Shown here: in pieces, positions 1-15,814 of the stretch | Position numbering within the stretch: the stretch's first letter is position 1 | How the letters are laid out: each line of letters opens with the position of its first letter | DNA from: Acanthamoeba castellanii str. Neff | Lineage: Eukaryota > Discosea > Longamoebia > Acanthamoebidae | NCBI RefSeq assembly: GCF_000313135.1 | Contig: NW_004457380.1 | Span: 781,035 to 845,034, forward strand | Length of the DNA stretch: 64,000 nt | Reading direction: 5' to 3' | Notes under the pieces: model-generated | What the model was told of the DNA's origin: nothing | Seen by the model: only the letters and a program-made list of their open reading frames with translations | Database searches by the model: none | Made by a program: the position numbers and the translations under genes

Positions 1-2283
1 GGTGCTGTGCAGTGGTGAAAGAAAGAGATAAAGTACCGACGTCGCCGATGGTGTAGCTGCGAGCTAGGCGCTGAGAGGTCGGCGGGGCGTTCTTGGCCTT
101 CATGATGCTCTTGAGCTTGGCCGCGGTACTCGAAGACTTGTCTCGCCGCGAGCTGCCGGACCTCTCCTTGGATTTCTTCTTCTTTCCTTTGCTATCCACT
201 GTCGTGTGTGCGTGTGCGGCGGCGAGTGTGCGTGTGCGGCGGTGCGTGTGTCGTGTGCGTGTGCGGTGGTCAGCAGGGGAGAGGCGAGGGCTCATGAATG
301 CGGGGCTAAGTACGTTTGAGGAGTTCGTTGAAGGATTCGAGGTGGTAGAGGATGAGCTGGTCGTTGGAGTAGTGCGTCGTGGTGAGCGGCTTCTCCTGTC
401 GCACTCCGCCGTACAAGAAGATCTTACTCTTTGAAAACAACGCCATCGTGTGACCTGTTTCGCAACACGACACACGACACACGACACACGACACACGACA
501 CACGACACACAACGCCGCACGCACATCAGATGTGGCTTTTTGGCAAAGACGATGGCAGAGGGACAGCGTACCAGCATAGGCCGGAGGCGCCCTCGCGTTG
601 TCCTCCCCGGGGCGGCCGAAGGTGGCCTTGGCCTCGCGCCACTTTTGCTCGTCTGCCCTCCCCCCCCCGCCCACCACAAAAGAGCGAAATCGTGAGTGCG
701 AGCGCGAGCGTCGCGCTTCTCTCTTTCAAAGAGCGGAGAGGTACCGGCGAAGTAGATCCAGACGTCGTTGTGGTGGGTGGGCTTGGGCGCGAGTTTCTTG
801 TTCTCGCCGCCGAAGAAGACGATGAGGGGTCCGACCCCGACGGCCGAGTGGGACGATCGAGGCGGTATCTTCCGGCTGCGGAGCCGCACCCACTTCTGAC
901 TGTCCGGCAGCGCTGCAGCCCCCAAATATACGAAAAAGATCGGTTGAATCAATTAATTAAGCCTCAATACAAAATACTATTTTACCAACGCGCAACATAT
1001 AGCTATATATTTCCATTAAATATTCATGTCTCTCTAATAGTGTATCAATAATAGTGAAGGTAATAGAATTGTTTTAAGTGTACCTGGATTGAAAACGTAG
1101 AGGTCGCTGAGGGCTTCGTTGTTGTGTTCGCCGCCAAACAGATAAAGCCCGTTAAGCAGTTTGAGAGCTGAGCGAAGAACACGCCGGCGGCAGGTCAGCG
1201 CTCGCCCACAGCACACGACACACGGCACGGCACGGCACACACCGCACAACGACATACGTACTGGTGGTTGTATGGAGAAAGCGGGGTGTGGGGACGTCGC
1301 CGCCGGCGTGTTTCTCCTCCCAGACGTAGGTGTTGGTGTTGAGCATCAGCACCTTGTCCATCGTCAAATAGCTCCCGCCGAAGCCTCGTCCGCCAAACAC
1401 GTACATCACGCCGCTGCGTTGGACAAACACCGCACACATGACACGCGGCACGACACGCGCCACCGCACACGCAAACGCGGCGTGAGTGAGATTTCTGGAA
1501 AGCGGAAAGCGCAACAGAGCCGAGAGCCGGGTGGTCGTGCCTCAGGTAGGCAGCCGAATGGCCGTATCGTGCCTGGGGCATGCAGCCACTCGTTTTCACC
1601 TTCTCCCACACCCACTTTTCTGCGCGGCACGAACGCACACGAATGCACACGCGCACACACGCACATACGCACACGGCCGGCAACACGCGTCGAAGTCAGT
1701 TCTGCGGTGACGGTCGCTCGAGGAGGAGTGGAGCAAGCGGTCGGGTGGGGGGGTGGGGTCGTGCCTGTGTCGAGAACGTGCAGGTCGGACAGGGCCTTCT
1801 CGCCGTCCCAGCCGCCGAAGATGATCATCTTGCTCCCGGCCATCACGCAGGAATGCTGGCTGCGGGGCGTGGGCGCGACGCCACCCACCGTGGGCTTCTC
1901 CCAACGTGACCCTACAAAAACGCGTTTGTAAGATTAAATTATTTATTAATAAATATAAAGCGTACGTGTAGTGTATCAACAAATTTATAATTAAATAAAT
2001 AAACTAAAATAAATAAACAAATAATATCAGATGGCAAATTGATTTGATTGTTTGCGCGGGGGAGAATGGGAAAGAAAGAACGAAGCGCGAGTTGCGGGCC
2101 GAAGCTGAGCCTGGAGATGGAGGGCAAACCACGATCGTTGAGTAGAATGTCGTTGTAGTACTGCTTGTCGCCGTCAAATCCGCCGAAGAGGATCATCTTG
2201 CCGCCGGTGGGGGTCACCTCCAGGGTGTGCCAGGCCCGACGTGCGGGATCGACCCCCGTCTGGCGCATCAATAACCACGACAT
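1..2283 (-). CDS. Kelch-repeat beta-propeller protein, 3' end cut by window edge
   Basis: A multi-exon gene read on the minus strand. The start is taken at 2283 (MSWLLMRQTG), which opens directly into the first kelch blade. Six blades are visible as Phe/Tyr-Gly-Gly signatures: KMILFGG (about 2190), KMIIFGG (about 1815), VMYVFGG (about 1400), LYLFGG (about 1135), LIVFFGG (about 820) and KIFLYGG (about 415). Spacing between blades fits a six-bladed propeller. The propeller is followed by a Lys/Ser-rich tail (40-190), and the reading then meets a donor-like site and leaves the window. Kelch propellers are protein-binding platforms. No BTB, F-box or other partner domain is visible, so the pathway is unknown. 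Introns carry ACACGAC-type repeats. Confidence is high for the fold and low for function. Confidence 0.85.
467..510. repeat. ACACGAC-type heptamer array in a kelch-gene intron
   Basis: About six copies of a 7-base unit. In the transcript (minus) it reads GTGTCGT. Confidence 0.85.
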
Positions 2284-2496
2284 GATGGCTCAGTACCTCG
2301 AAGGTGCTCAACTCGTCGTCTTGGGGTGGGAGAGATCAACAAAGTTGTCGCTCACGGGCAACTTTAGTTTCAGCTTTTCTATTTTATTTTGCAGCTAATA
2401 TCTGTTTGTACGGTCCGCGCCAAGAGGTGAAAGAGAAGATGATTTTCTTATAATTACATCACTCGCACTCCTCTTCTCCCTTGCTCCGGTATAGCC

Positions 2497-2503
2497 CTTT
2501 ATA
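2497..2503 (-). promoter_or_regulatory. TATA-like element upstream of the kelch gene
   Basis: The minus strand reads TATAAAG inside an AT-richer patch about 215 bases before the kelch start codon. The stretch 2284-2621 holds no other gene signal. It would have to serve both as leader/promoter for the kelch gene and as 3' flank of the VASP-like gene. Confidence 0.35.
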
Positions 2504-2621
2504 TCTTCGTTCCCCTCCCCCCTCGTCGCTTAGTTCGCCGATTCTGTCTCGCTGTAGATGATGTTTTCATTATCGTGTAGCGGATCTGTGTCGAGTCGAG
2601 GAGGCGTCTTGAAATGCCTCC

Positions 2622-3215
2622 TCAGTTCTGTCTAAAGGCAGCGAATTCTCGGCGCAGATCGTCGATGAGGTCGTCCTTGAGCCTGCTCATCTCCTTCCTC
2701 AGGTGCTTCACCAGCTCCCTCTTGAAGATCTCAAGATCCTCCTTGAGCGCGGGAGGGAGCGAATCGACGCCTCGCCCCTCCTTCCTCCCACTTCCACTCC
2801 CGCTTCCAATCGAAGATGAGGAGCCCGACGAGCCGCTACCTCCTCCACCCACCAGAGAGTCCCGCCTGGCGCCGCTCGCGTACTTGTCCCTCTTCTCGCT
2901 CGCAGCGAGAACCACCGTGCCGCTGCCGCTTCTGTCGCCAGAACTGGCGGTGTTGCCCCTCTTCCTCTCGCCCGTCGATAGCATCGCGCCCAACGAGTTG
3001 GTCGAAGAGGAGGATGATGATCCGCCTCCAGAAGACGATGAACCTATCCGCGAGCCGCTGGTGGTTGACCGCGAGTTGCGGTCTCGCAGGCGGTGGTAGT
3101 TGTCCGGTTTGCGGAGATCCTCCAGCACCTCGGGTACGAGGGACGAGGCGTACTCCTTGTCCCTCTTCCTGTTCTCGCCCCCCGAGCTCGTCGAACTGTT
3201 GCCTCTCATCGACAT
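2622..3215 (-). CDS. Short protein with a C-terminal VASP-type tetramerisation helix
   Basis: A single-exon 197-residue reading frame. The last 35-40 residues (DLEIFKRELVKHLRKEM followed by SRLKDDLIDDLRREF) align without gaps to the Ena/VASP tetramerisation helix. About a third of positions are identical and the hydrophobic spacing of the right-handed coiled coil is kept. The preceding 150 residues are Ser/Gly-rich and charged and look disordered. There is no EVH1 domain, no polyproline stretch and no G- or F-actin-binding motif. Only about 480 bases separate its start from the GCN5 start, so a large upstream exon is unlikely. It probably forms a tetramer, alone or with a full Ena/VASP protein. 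The partner is unknown. Confidence 0.7.
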   Translation of the reverse strand: MSMRGNSSTSSGGENRKRDKEYASSLVPEVLEDLRKPDNYHRLRDRNSRSTTSGSRIGSSSSGGGSSSSSSTNSLGAMLSTGERKRGNTASSGDRSGSGTVVLAASEKRDKYASGARRDSLVGGGGSGSSGSSSSIGSGSGSGRKEGRGVDSLPPALKEDLEIFKRELVKHLRKEMSRLKDDLIDDLRREFAAFRQN

Positions 3216-3697
3216 CTTCCTTCTTCGTCTTCTTCGTCTACCTTCTTATGTCGGGTTCTTCTCGCTTCTCCTCCCTTCTCAGAGCCTCAGGATGCTGGTC
3301 GGTTGGTATCCAACTTCAACTCGCAAGAGTGTTGACCAAATGATGGGGCTCTTCGTTCGGTGTTCAAGCGACAAACTTGTAGCTTTCCCTTTTTGCACTT
3401 TCCCAATTAAAAAATTTAAACTTATCATTTCGAAACTGTTTGGAAAGTGAATGTTACCTCAAATTGTTTCGAAATAGTTCTCTCAAAATACAGTTTCGTG
3501 TGCGCCACGGAGTTGAACCAGATCATCCCTTCTGGGCACGAGTAAATCTCGTGTTGTGCGGAGTGAGGCACTAGAGGTACACCTGGCTTGAATGCTGTAA
3601 CAAGCGAGCAAGGCAAGGCGAACAACTGCTCTCGGAGATCCGGCAGAATACAAAGCTCCCGGCCATTTCCGCGCTGTATAGGATATAAGACTCGAAG
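3216..3697. other. Divergent intergenic region between VASP-like gene and GCN5
   Basis: Probably the shared promoter. The left half is AT-richer (3370-3440). An open plus-strand stretch at 3602-3685 ends in a stop 9 bases before the chosen GCN5 start. It could be an unrecognised upstream exon, but no homology was recognised. Confidence 0.4.
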
Positions 3698-7889
<4,192 letters not shown>

Positions 7890-8145
7890 CTGAGCATGTC
7901 GCCGGATCGGCCAAGAGAAGAACATAAAAGTAAATAGCGTATCGTACTTCGTATATCATAGCATATATCGTTTCATTTATCATAGCATAGCAATAACATA
8001 ATGTGCCAACACACTGGTGTGTGTGTGTAGTGTACAATCTCAGCCTTCCGAAGGCTTCGTGGCCAGTCCGCCCGCTCGCGAAGGAAGTCGCGCCTCGTCT
8101 TGACTTGCACTACGCGTAGTGGGCGGGGGGCGGCTGCGGGTGGCT

Positions 8146-8215
8146 CACATCTTGGTGAAGTCGGCGAGCACGTTCATGGCGATGTTCGGCTGCCCCTTGT
8201 CGTCGGTGCTCACGC
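8146..8215 (-). other. Formin terminal exon after the DAD
   Basis: It joins 8355-8493 in frame. The DAD exon ends ...RRL plus one base, and this exon supplies GC then VSTDDKGQPN. It has a normal AG acceptor at 8216-8217 (minus strand) and a TGA stop at 8146-8148. Confidence 0.8.
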
Positions 8216-9865
8216 CTACATACAGAATGTCAGCTGCCGCTACTTACGCCGCATGACACACACGCGACACGCGACACACGACACACGACACGCGACACAC
8301 GACACACGACACACGACACACACGACACACGACACACGACACACGACACGGTACCTAGTCTTCGGTGACGGAAGACGGAACCCTCGCGTAGGGTGTTGAG
8401 GATGTCGTCCACGACGCCTTCGTCCTCCTCGTCGAGAAGCGGCATCTTGCCTACCGCCGAGCCGGCTCGGGTGGGCTGTCGGCGCAGGGTGACCTGTGGT
8501 GCACGCAATCGACGACACGTCTTAAGCCACGCGGCACGCAGGATCAAATGTGCGTGTGCACCGTGTCGTGCGTCGTGTGTCGTGTTGTGGGTGCGCGACC
8601 TTCTTGTCCTTCTCTTCCTTTTGCGCCGCTCGCTTGGCTGCCCGTTCCGAGGCTTTCTTCTCCCGCTCGTTCTCCTCCGCCGCTTTCTGCACCCGACAAC
8701 GGTCCACGTCATCGCATCAGCCTCCTCCACCCAACAAAACCCAAAAACCCAACACTCGAAACGAAACGAAACGAGAAATGAAACTAGAAACGAAACGAGA
8801 AACGAAACGAGGCGCACCTCGAATGCGGAGCAGAAGGAGGAGATGACGGTGAAGAACTCCTCCGGGTCGCACTGCGGGTCTTCAGCGTAGAAGGTGAGCA
8901 CGCTCTGTGCGCCAGCGCGCGTGCGCGATTAATAAGATGACCAAAGACGAAGAAAACGACAGAGAAGAACGAAGAAGAAGACGACAGAGAAGAAGAATGA
9001 AGACGAAAGAAGAGAAGAAGAAGAGTACCTTGAAGAGCTGCTCGGTCTCCACGAGCGTCTCGTCGAGGATGTAGAGCACGTCCTTCGCCCGCTTGTCGAA
9101 TTCGTACGATCAGGTCAAGGCGCCCATACTTCACTTCAATCCAGCACGTACGTATGTGCATGCGTGTGCGGTGTGCGATGGCGCGTGTCGTGTCGTGTCG
9201 TGTCGTGTCGTGTCGTGTCGTGTCGTGTCGTGTCGTGTCGTGTCGTGTCGTGCGTGTGTGTTGTGTGTGTGTGTGTGTGTGTCGCTGGAATAAAGGATAT
9301 CTGGAACGTGTCGATGTACTTGTCCTCCGGCTTGCCGGGGCTGAATTTCGGGAGGGCGTCCTCCAGCTGCTGCAGCTCCTTCTTCAGCGTCATGAACTCG
9401 GACTTGAGGGAGCTCAGCGACACTACACACACCACGCGGGTCGTGTCGTTGGTCGTATGCCTCACATGTGTGCGTGTGCGGTGTGCGCGGCGTGTGCCGG
9501 TGTGTGCGGTGTGTGTCGTGTCGTGTGTGTCGTGTGCGTACCTCTGGCGGCGTCGGCGCAGTGGGACAGTTCGTCGGTGAAGTCGAGCAGCTCCATGTGT
9601 TCGTTGCGGATGATCTTGGCCAGGTAGTGCAGGAGCGTGGTCCGACCGTCCACCCCTCGCACGTCCATCATCTGGTCGCCATTCCCGAAACATTCTTTTA
9701 GCGCTACGCTGGTGTGTGTGTGTGTGTGTGTGTGTGCGTGTGCGTGTGCGTGTGCGTGTGTGTGTGCGTGTTTTGTGCCTTTTGCAAACTGGAGAGCTTG
9801 AAACCGTTGATGCCGCCTCTGAAGGTGCCCTCGTTCACGAAGTTACCCAAAAACAGCACGAGCTG

Positions 9866-9899
<34 letters not shown>

Positions 9900-12484
9900 T
9901 GACACATGCGACACGCAAGGCAGGCAAAAGGGGTGAGCCACCCCCAACCGAGGGCGTGTAAGTAGTGCACTGGCTGGCCGGCTGGCCGGTCGGCGTACCT
10001 CGAGGATCTGCATCCACTTCTTGTTGTTGTTGAACTCGGTCGTCGCGACGCGCACGGTCTCGACGCCCGGTCTGATCTCGGCGAGCTTGTCGGCGAATTC
10101 GAGCTTGTAGAGGAAGAACCTGAGGCGCTCCTCCAGATTGGAGACGCTGGACAACTGTGTGCGGTGTGTGCGTGCGTGCGGCGTGTGCGGCGTGTGCGTG
10201 CGTTGGTGATGACGTCATTAGCTCTCTGAGGCGAATGGAGAAGGGGAAGCGGCGCGGAGGCGTACCTCGAGGAACAGCTGCTCCGGGTCGGCCAGCGCCA
10301 CGCGGCTTTCGGGCGGCTTCTCGCTGTCCTTCTTCACGTGGTCCTTGATTTGATCGATCTAATATATTATATATATTTAATCGTGTCAATATCAGTCAGT
10401 CGATGTCAATTTCAGTCAGTCAATCGATAAATTAACAACAATTAAAAAAAGAAGAATTGAGATGGTGAGTGTGCGCACCTCTTCCGCGGTGGGTCCGAAG
10501 GCGTGGAGCATTCGAATGTTCTCCTTGGTCAGGACCTGAGAAGGGCGAAGAAGGTGAGATCTTAATTTTCTTGGGTGGCCACGCGCCTGCACACATGCAC
10601 AACACTTCACTTCGCTCTCGGCCGTACGCACCATTTCGTCGAGCGAGAGGATGGCCTTCTTGATCACCTCGTTGGGCTGCTTGAGTCGCGCCAACATGAT
10701 GGCTGGAGGTCACACACCAGACACAGCACGTCAGCCAAAACACCAGAAGCCGCGGCCTGGCTCTATGGAATGGGGCACGATACCGATGTTCTGCGATTTC
10801 TTGGCGTTCAAGACGTGAGCGCGAGCCTCAGGCTTCACGATGGTCGACCCTGTGTGTGTCCAAAAGAGCGAAGACGAACCAAAAAATGAGAACGAACACG
10901 ACACACACGGGGGGGGGCGAGAGAGAGAGAGAGAACGGACCGCTGGACCTCTCCTTGGTGGGGAGCGGGTTGGCGGCGAATATCTCCTCGATCTCGTTCC
11001 AGTCGAACCGGATCTGCTTCTGGAAGTCGAAGCTGCCCCACACGGTGTTCTTGATCTTGGCGTCGGGCAGCTTGACCCACTGGTAGCCCTTGAGCTTGAT
11101 CGACGGCTTCTGAATCTTGCGCTTGGGCAGCAGCGAGGCCGCGGGCGGGGCGCCGGGGCCGCCCATGGGGGGCGGCGGGGGGCAAAAAAAACGGCGGCGC
11201 ACCGATCGAGGGCGGGGCCGGAGGGGGGCCGCGGGCGCCTCCGCCACGTCCGGTGCGGTCGTCGTAGAGTTGTTGGGTCCTGCTCCTCCATCGTCCGGCT
11301 TTGCGTCCTACATACGACACACGCGACACACGCGACACACGCGACACACACGACGTGGGTGTTGACGATAAAAGTGGCGGTAGAGCTAATCCGCGAACAC
11401 GTACGGCAGCGACGGGTGTAGGTGTGGACAGGGCGGCGGTGACGGCGGCGGGTCGCTGCTCGATGATCTGCTTGAGCACGGCCAGGGTGACCTCGCCCTC
11501 GCGCCCGAGCAGCTGGGCCAGCAGCTGCTTCATCCGCCGGTACTCCTCATCGCTGGCGATATAGGCCGCGATGTTGTTCGGCGCCGGACTGTCGGCATTG
11601 CTGGACGATCGGCCGGGCGTGGGCGGCAGGCTCGGCGGTCGGTCGTCGACGGGGAAGCCGAGCGCGTCGAGCTGCACCTTGGCCGGCGTCGGCAGCTCGT
11701 CGTCGCCCGAGGCGCGCTGCTGGGCCTTGGCCGGCGTAGGCGGCAGCGGAGGCGGTCCGTCGTCACCGCTGGCGCCGATGAGCGAGCCGCGCCCGGATCG
11801 CGGCAGCACCGGGCTCCGCGAGGGCGAGGCGCCGTCGCTGCCGCCGATGAAGGACCCGCTCCGCCGCTGACGCTGCACGCCCGGGCTGTTGTTGTTGGTC
11901 TGGCGCGGGCGCGAGCGCGGGCTGGCGGGCAGGGGCGGCGGCGCTTCGGCCTCGGCGCCCGCCGCGTCACCGACCTCGCCGCCGGCGCTGCCTGCGGGCT
12001 TCTGGTAGGTGCTGCCGCTCATGCGCTTCCTGCGCGATTTCTGCAGCTCCTCCTTCTCGCGCTCCAGCTCGTCGCGCTGGTGGGTCCACTCGTCGCGCCC
12101 GCGGGTCCACTCGTTGCGGTCGTGCGCCCAGTCCTTGCGCTCGCGCTCCCACTGATCGCGCTCGCGGACCCACTGCTCGCGTTCGCGCAGGTGCTCGGCG
12201 GTGCGCTGCTGGAGCACGTCGTCCATCTTCTCCTTGGCCTCAACGTCCTTCTGCTTCAGCTGCTCCTCGAACTTGGCCCGCTCGGCCTGGCGCTGCTTGT
12301 CCATGAGCCGGATGATGGCCTCCTTCTCGATGATCAGCTGGTCCTTCTGCTTTTTCTTCTTCTTCGACTCGGCCATCTTGGCCTGCAGCGCCTCGAGCTT
12401 CCTGTTGAGCGCCACGCTATCGCTCGCGCCCTTGACCGCGAGCGAGAGCTCCTCCAGGTTCACATGTACGCCTAGCGGAGCGTT

Positions 12485-12549
<65 letters not shown>

Positions 12550-14803
12550 GACGACGCGTTGGAGGTGAGATCGATGAGCTGATCGACTGTGAAGCGAAGC
12601 GGCCGCCACTTCATACCTCCGACCTCGTCCAGCGCGATGTTGCTCTTCTGCAGGGCCACCTGCTGGACCAGCCGCTCAGCGAGCACGTAGGCCCGGACGC
12701 CGCCCTCCTCGCCCACGGGGAAGAGGCACAGGTGGCGCATCAGGGAGAGCAGCGATGGGGCGAGGCCCGCCGCCTTGGCCGACTTGCTCAGCGCCGTGAA
12801 GACCTGGTGCATGTCGCTGCGCGGTTCATGCGTGCGTGTTGTGTGTGCGATGTGTGTGGTGTGGTGTGTGTGTGAGTTGGGTGGGAAACTACGCAGGAAA
12901 GGGGCAGGCATGGCACGATGTGGGCTAGAACGTACTCGATATCATCGACGCCCATGTCCGAGAACCGCTGGTCGAGCTCCTCCTGGTCGGCTCGCGATTC
13001 CTCGTCGTACACCTCGATTTGAGTGGCCAGGTCCTCCGGCAACTGCTCCTTTTTGAGGGCCTGCAATCGGTTGCGGTTGGTTGGTTAAAAGTTCGTAAGT
13101 GGTGAGTGGCCCCAAATGACATGCAACGTTGCATAACAACCGGGAGCGCCAATCGGACGGTAGGTAACGTTACCTTAAGGATGCGCTTGAGGCCCAATCG
13201 GATGAATTCGTTCCTGTAGTGCATCCTCTGGTCGATGTCGCTGGGCACGTTCACCACGGCGTTGACCAGGCCCAGCGCGTTCGTCTTGAGCTCCACGCTC
13301 TTCGACCTCTTGAGAATGACCAGCAGCTGATTGAACCGCGCCTTCTCGCGCTTGACGGCCTTGAAGTTGGTCATGGCCTCCACGATCAGCCTGAAGAGAA
13401 TGAGGCAGTCAGCGCCACGCGTGTGCGATCGGAGCGGTGGTGCGGGATCGGGGGGGTAGGGGGCACGTGCCTGTGACCATTCGGGGGCACCATGCATACG
13501 GTGGTGAGGAGCTCGAGGACCATGATCTTGGTCTTCACGTCGGGGTGGTCGAGACCGAGCGCGATCGTTTTGAGCGCGCCCTCCTTCTGCATCACTATGC
13601 CGAGACCGTACTGGCGATGATTGAATTGTTTTTTGATTGTGTTAGTATGAAAGAAAACATCAATAACAGTGCAGATAATAATTAGTATATGAAAGTTGTA
13701 TTATTAAATTATACGTTAATATAGAATAGAAATAGAAATAGAAATATAGAAAGAAAGAAATATATTTTTATAGGGTTGAAGTACCTTGTTGTTCATCACG
13801 ACCTTGAGGCAGCTGATGCAGGCCGAGATGAGCAGCTTCTCTTCGTCGGTGCGCCTGCAGATAACATGAACCACCAACGAAAGGAGAAGGAGGGTCACAC
13901 AAGTGGTCGATTGTACCAATTCGAGTGAACAAGATAGGTTGGGTTAAGGAACGTACACGGTCTTCTTCTCCAGGTCCGCCAGGTTCTTGAGCATGAAGGC
14001 GAATCCGCCGAGCTTCTCGAACTGGTGCTGCCTGCAGAGGTTGATTGAAGGTAAGATGATGAAGTCACTTGCGTCATGCAGCATTTTGGTGGTTGGTGTA
14101 CGCACCAAGTCACTGCCTGCCGGCTGAGCGTCTGCGCCAGGGCCTCGACGAGCCGCAGTGTGAACTCGGTCTGTAGCGCGCTGATGTAGAACGCCTGCGA
14201 CTCCATGATCTTCCATCCTGCGGGTGTGGTATAACCGGTGGCCGATGACGATGACGTTTACTGTGAGCTCAAACTCAAATAAAAATGACGACGACGACGA
14301 CGACGACGATAATGACGTACGTGGTGGGGCGCTGGTCTGAGCGGCAGCCTTCCTGGGCGAGGTCGGCGTCGAGACGTGCTCGCTCGGTTTTGTGACCATG
14401 ATCGGTGCCGACACGGTCGGGGTCGCCGTCAGTGGTGGCAGGCCCGCGTTGACGTGCACCACTGCGATCGGCCCAGAGACCTGTGGCGTCCCAGCCGGTA
14501 CGCCGGACGCCAGGAGTTGTTTCTGCGAACCGATTGGCAAAGAAACCGTCATTGAAGGTCGCACAAAACCAGCATGGCACCACCCAACGAAGAGTGTTCG
14601 TAGTGGTACGACAGAACGTACTTTGGCTTCGTGCTCCGTGTCCTTTTCCTTTTGCTCCTGCTGTTGGAGTTGCTTCCATTTGTCGAGCGACGACCACTTC
14701 TTCATCACGTCCTTCTTCTCTCTCGGCAGATCTTGTTCCCTCTGTGTAAACAATTGAGCCAGACGCGAACGCTAAGCTTTACAAATACCAACAACACGAC
14801 ACG

Positions 14804-14889
<86 letters not shown>

Positions 14890-15814
14890 GCCACGCAGCA
14901 CACGCGTTAAGGGAAAGGCGAGAATCATCGTTACCAGGTACTTGCTGAATAAGAGCTCGATCTTCTCCTTGGAGGGCATGCTCGAGTTCGAATTCAACTC
15001 CTCCCTCTTGTGGCTGTGCGATCTGCACTCGGTGCGGTGATGAACAAAGAGTGAGTTAATCCATCAATCAAACAATCACACGACGCGGCTCTAAGCGTGC
15101 ATACCGTGTGCGCTGCAGTTCGACGCGGCGCGTCGGGCGAGGCGCCCCCGAAGCAGCGGCCGCGCTCGCCACCGCGCCGGCCACGCCGCCACCAGAGGGC
15201 ACCTGATTGGAGCCGGGCCTGGTGGAGTTCATCGTCACCGACCGCTCCTTGGTGGTGGCGTTCGGCCCGGGCGCGGGTGCCTGGGCGGCCTGGAACGCCG
15301 AGAAGGCGGCCACCTTGCGCTCCACGCTGCCGCGGCCGATCGAGCTGCGGTCGCCGGCCTGGGCACCGCCGATGCCCAGGCCCTCGAAGGGCTTGTTGGT
15401 GACCAGTGGTGGCGAGCTGGTGCCAGCCGCTGCAGACGTCGCAGCGTGGCCAGCGCTCGATGTGGAGGAGGCGTAGTGGGAGACGGTGGATGCGTGGGGG
15501 CGCGTAGCGGGAGATGAAGATGAAGATGAAGATGGAGGCGAGGAGCCGGCGGCCGAGCTGGTGGCCAGCCCGGATGACCTCCCGTGCTGGGTGGTGGGCA
15601 CGCTCTCGCCGCTTCCGCCATGAACGCTGGGGAGGGAGGTGGAGAAGCGAGCCCGCGAATCGCGCCGGGTGACGGGGGCGGGGGCAGGGGCGGAGGTGTC
15701 ATCGTCTCCATCTTCGTTGTAATCGTCATCCACCGCATCATAGCCCTCCTCCTCCTTCTCCTTCAAATCGTTCTCCTTCTTTTTCTTCTTTCCGAATGAA
15801 AAGAACTTCTTCAT
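8146..15814 (-). CDS. Diaphanous-type formin (GBD/FH3-FH1-FH2-DAD)
   Basis: Actin nucleator and elongator, probably Rho-regulated. It starts MKKFFSFGKKKKK (15814), followed by a long Ser/Pro-rich segment. Next come the GTPase-binding/FH3 armadillo exons (about 15000 to 12600; for example KSVELKTNALGLVNAVVNVP and HPDVKTKIMVLELLTTVCMVP). A charged coiled coil with Trp at every seventh residue follows (12066-12190), then proline-rich FH1 (11130-11970). The FH2 domain starts with KLKGYQWVKLPDAKIKNTVW (about 11090) and runs to about 8830 with DGRTTLLHYLAKI (about 9650). A DAD-like exon (8355-8493, DEGVVDDILNTL then RHRR) is spliced to the last exon 8146-8215, ending LADFTKM. DAD plus FH3 implies autoinhibition. 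Introns are rich in CA, GA and TGTCGTG arrays. Confidence 0.93.
8262..8350. repeat. CACGACA heptamer array in a formin intron
   Basis: Mixed 7- and 9-base units ending 4 bases before the splice site of the DAD exon. Confidence 0.9.
9184..9253. repeat. (TCGTG)13-14 array in a formin intron
   Basis: A pure pentamer array, followed by a (GT)n run to about 9281. Confidence 0.95.
9713..9770. repeat. (GT)n/(GTGTGC)n microsatellite in a formin intron
   Basis: Alternating GT with interspersed GC steps, inside an FH2 intron. Confidence 0.9.
12486..12548. repeat. (CA)n microsatellite in a formin intron
   Basis: About 31 CA units between the FH3 and coiled-coil exons. Confidence 0.95.
14804..14889. 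repeat. (CA)n(GA)n compound microsatellite in a formin intron
   Basis: About 33 CA units followed by 10 GA units. Confidence 0.95.

Noticed and set aside
10835..12547. A single 570-residue unspliced protein on the minus strand
   Set aside because: It starts in a translated (CA)n run and reads through at least one intron with CGTGT repeats. Only parts of it are formin coiled-coil and FH1 exons.
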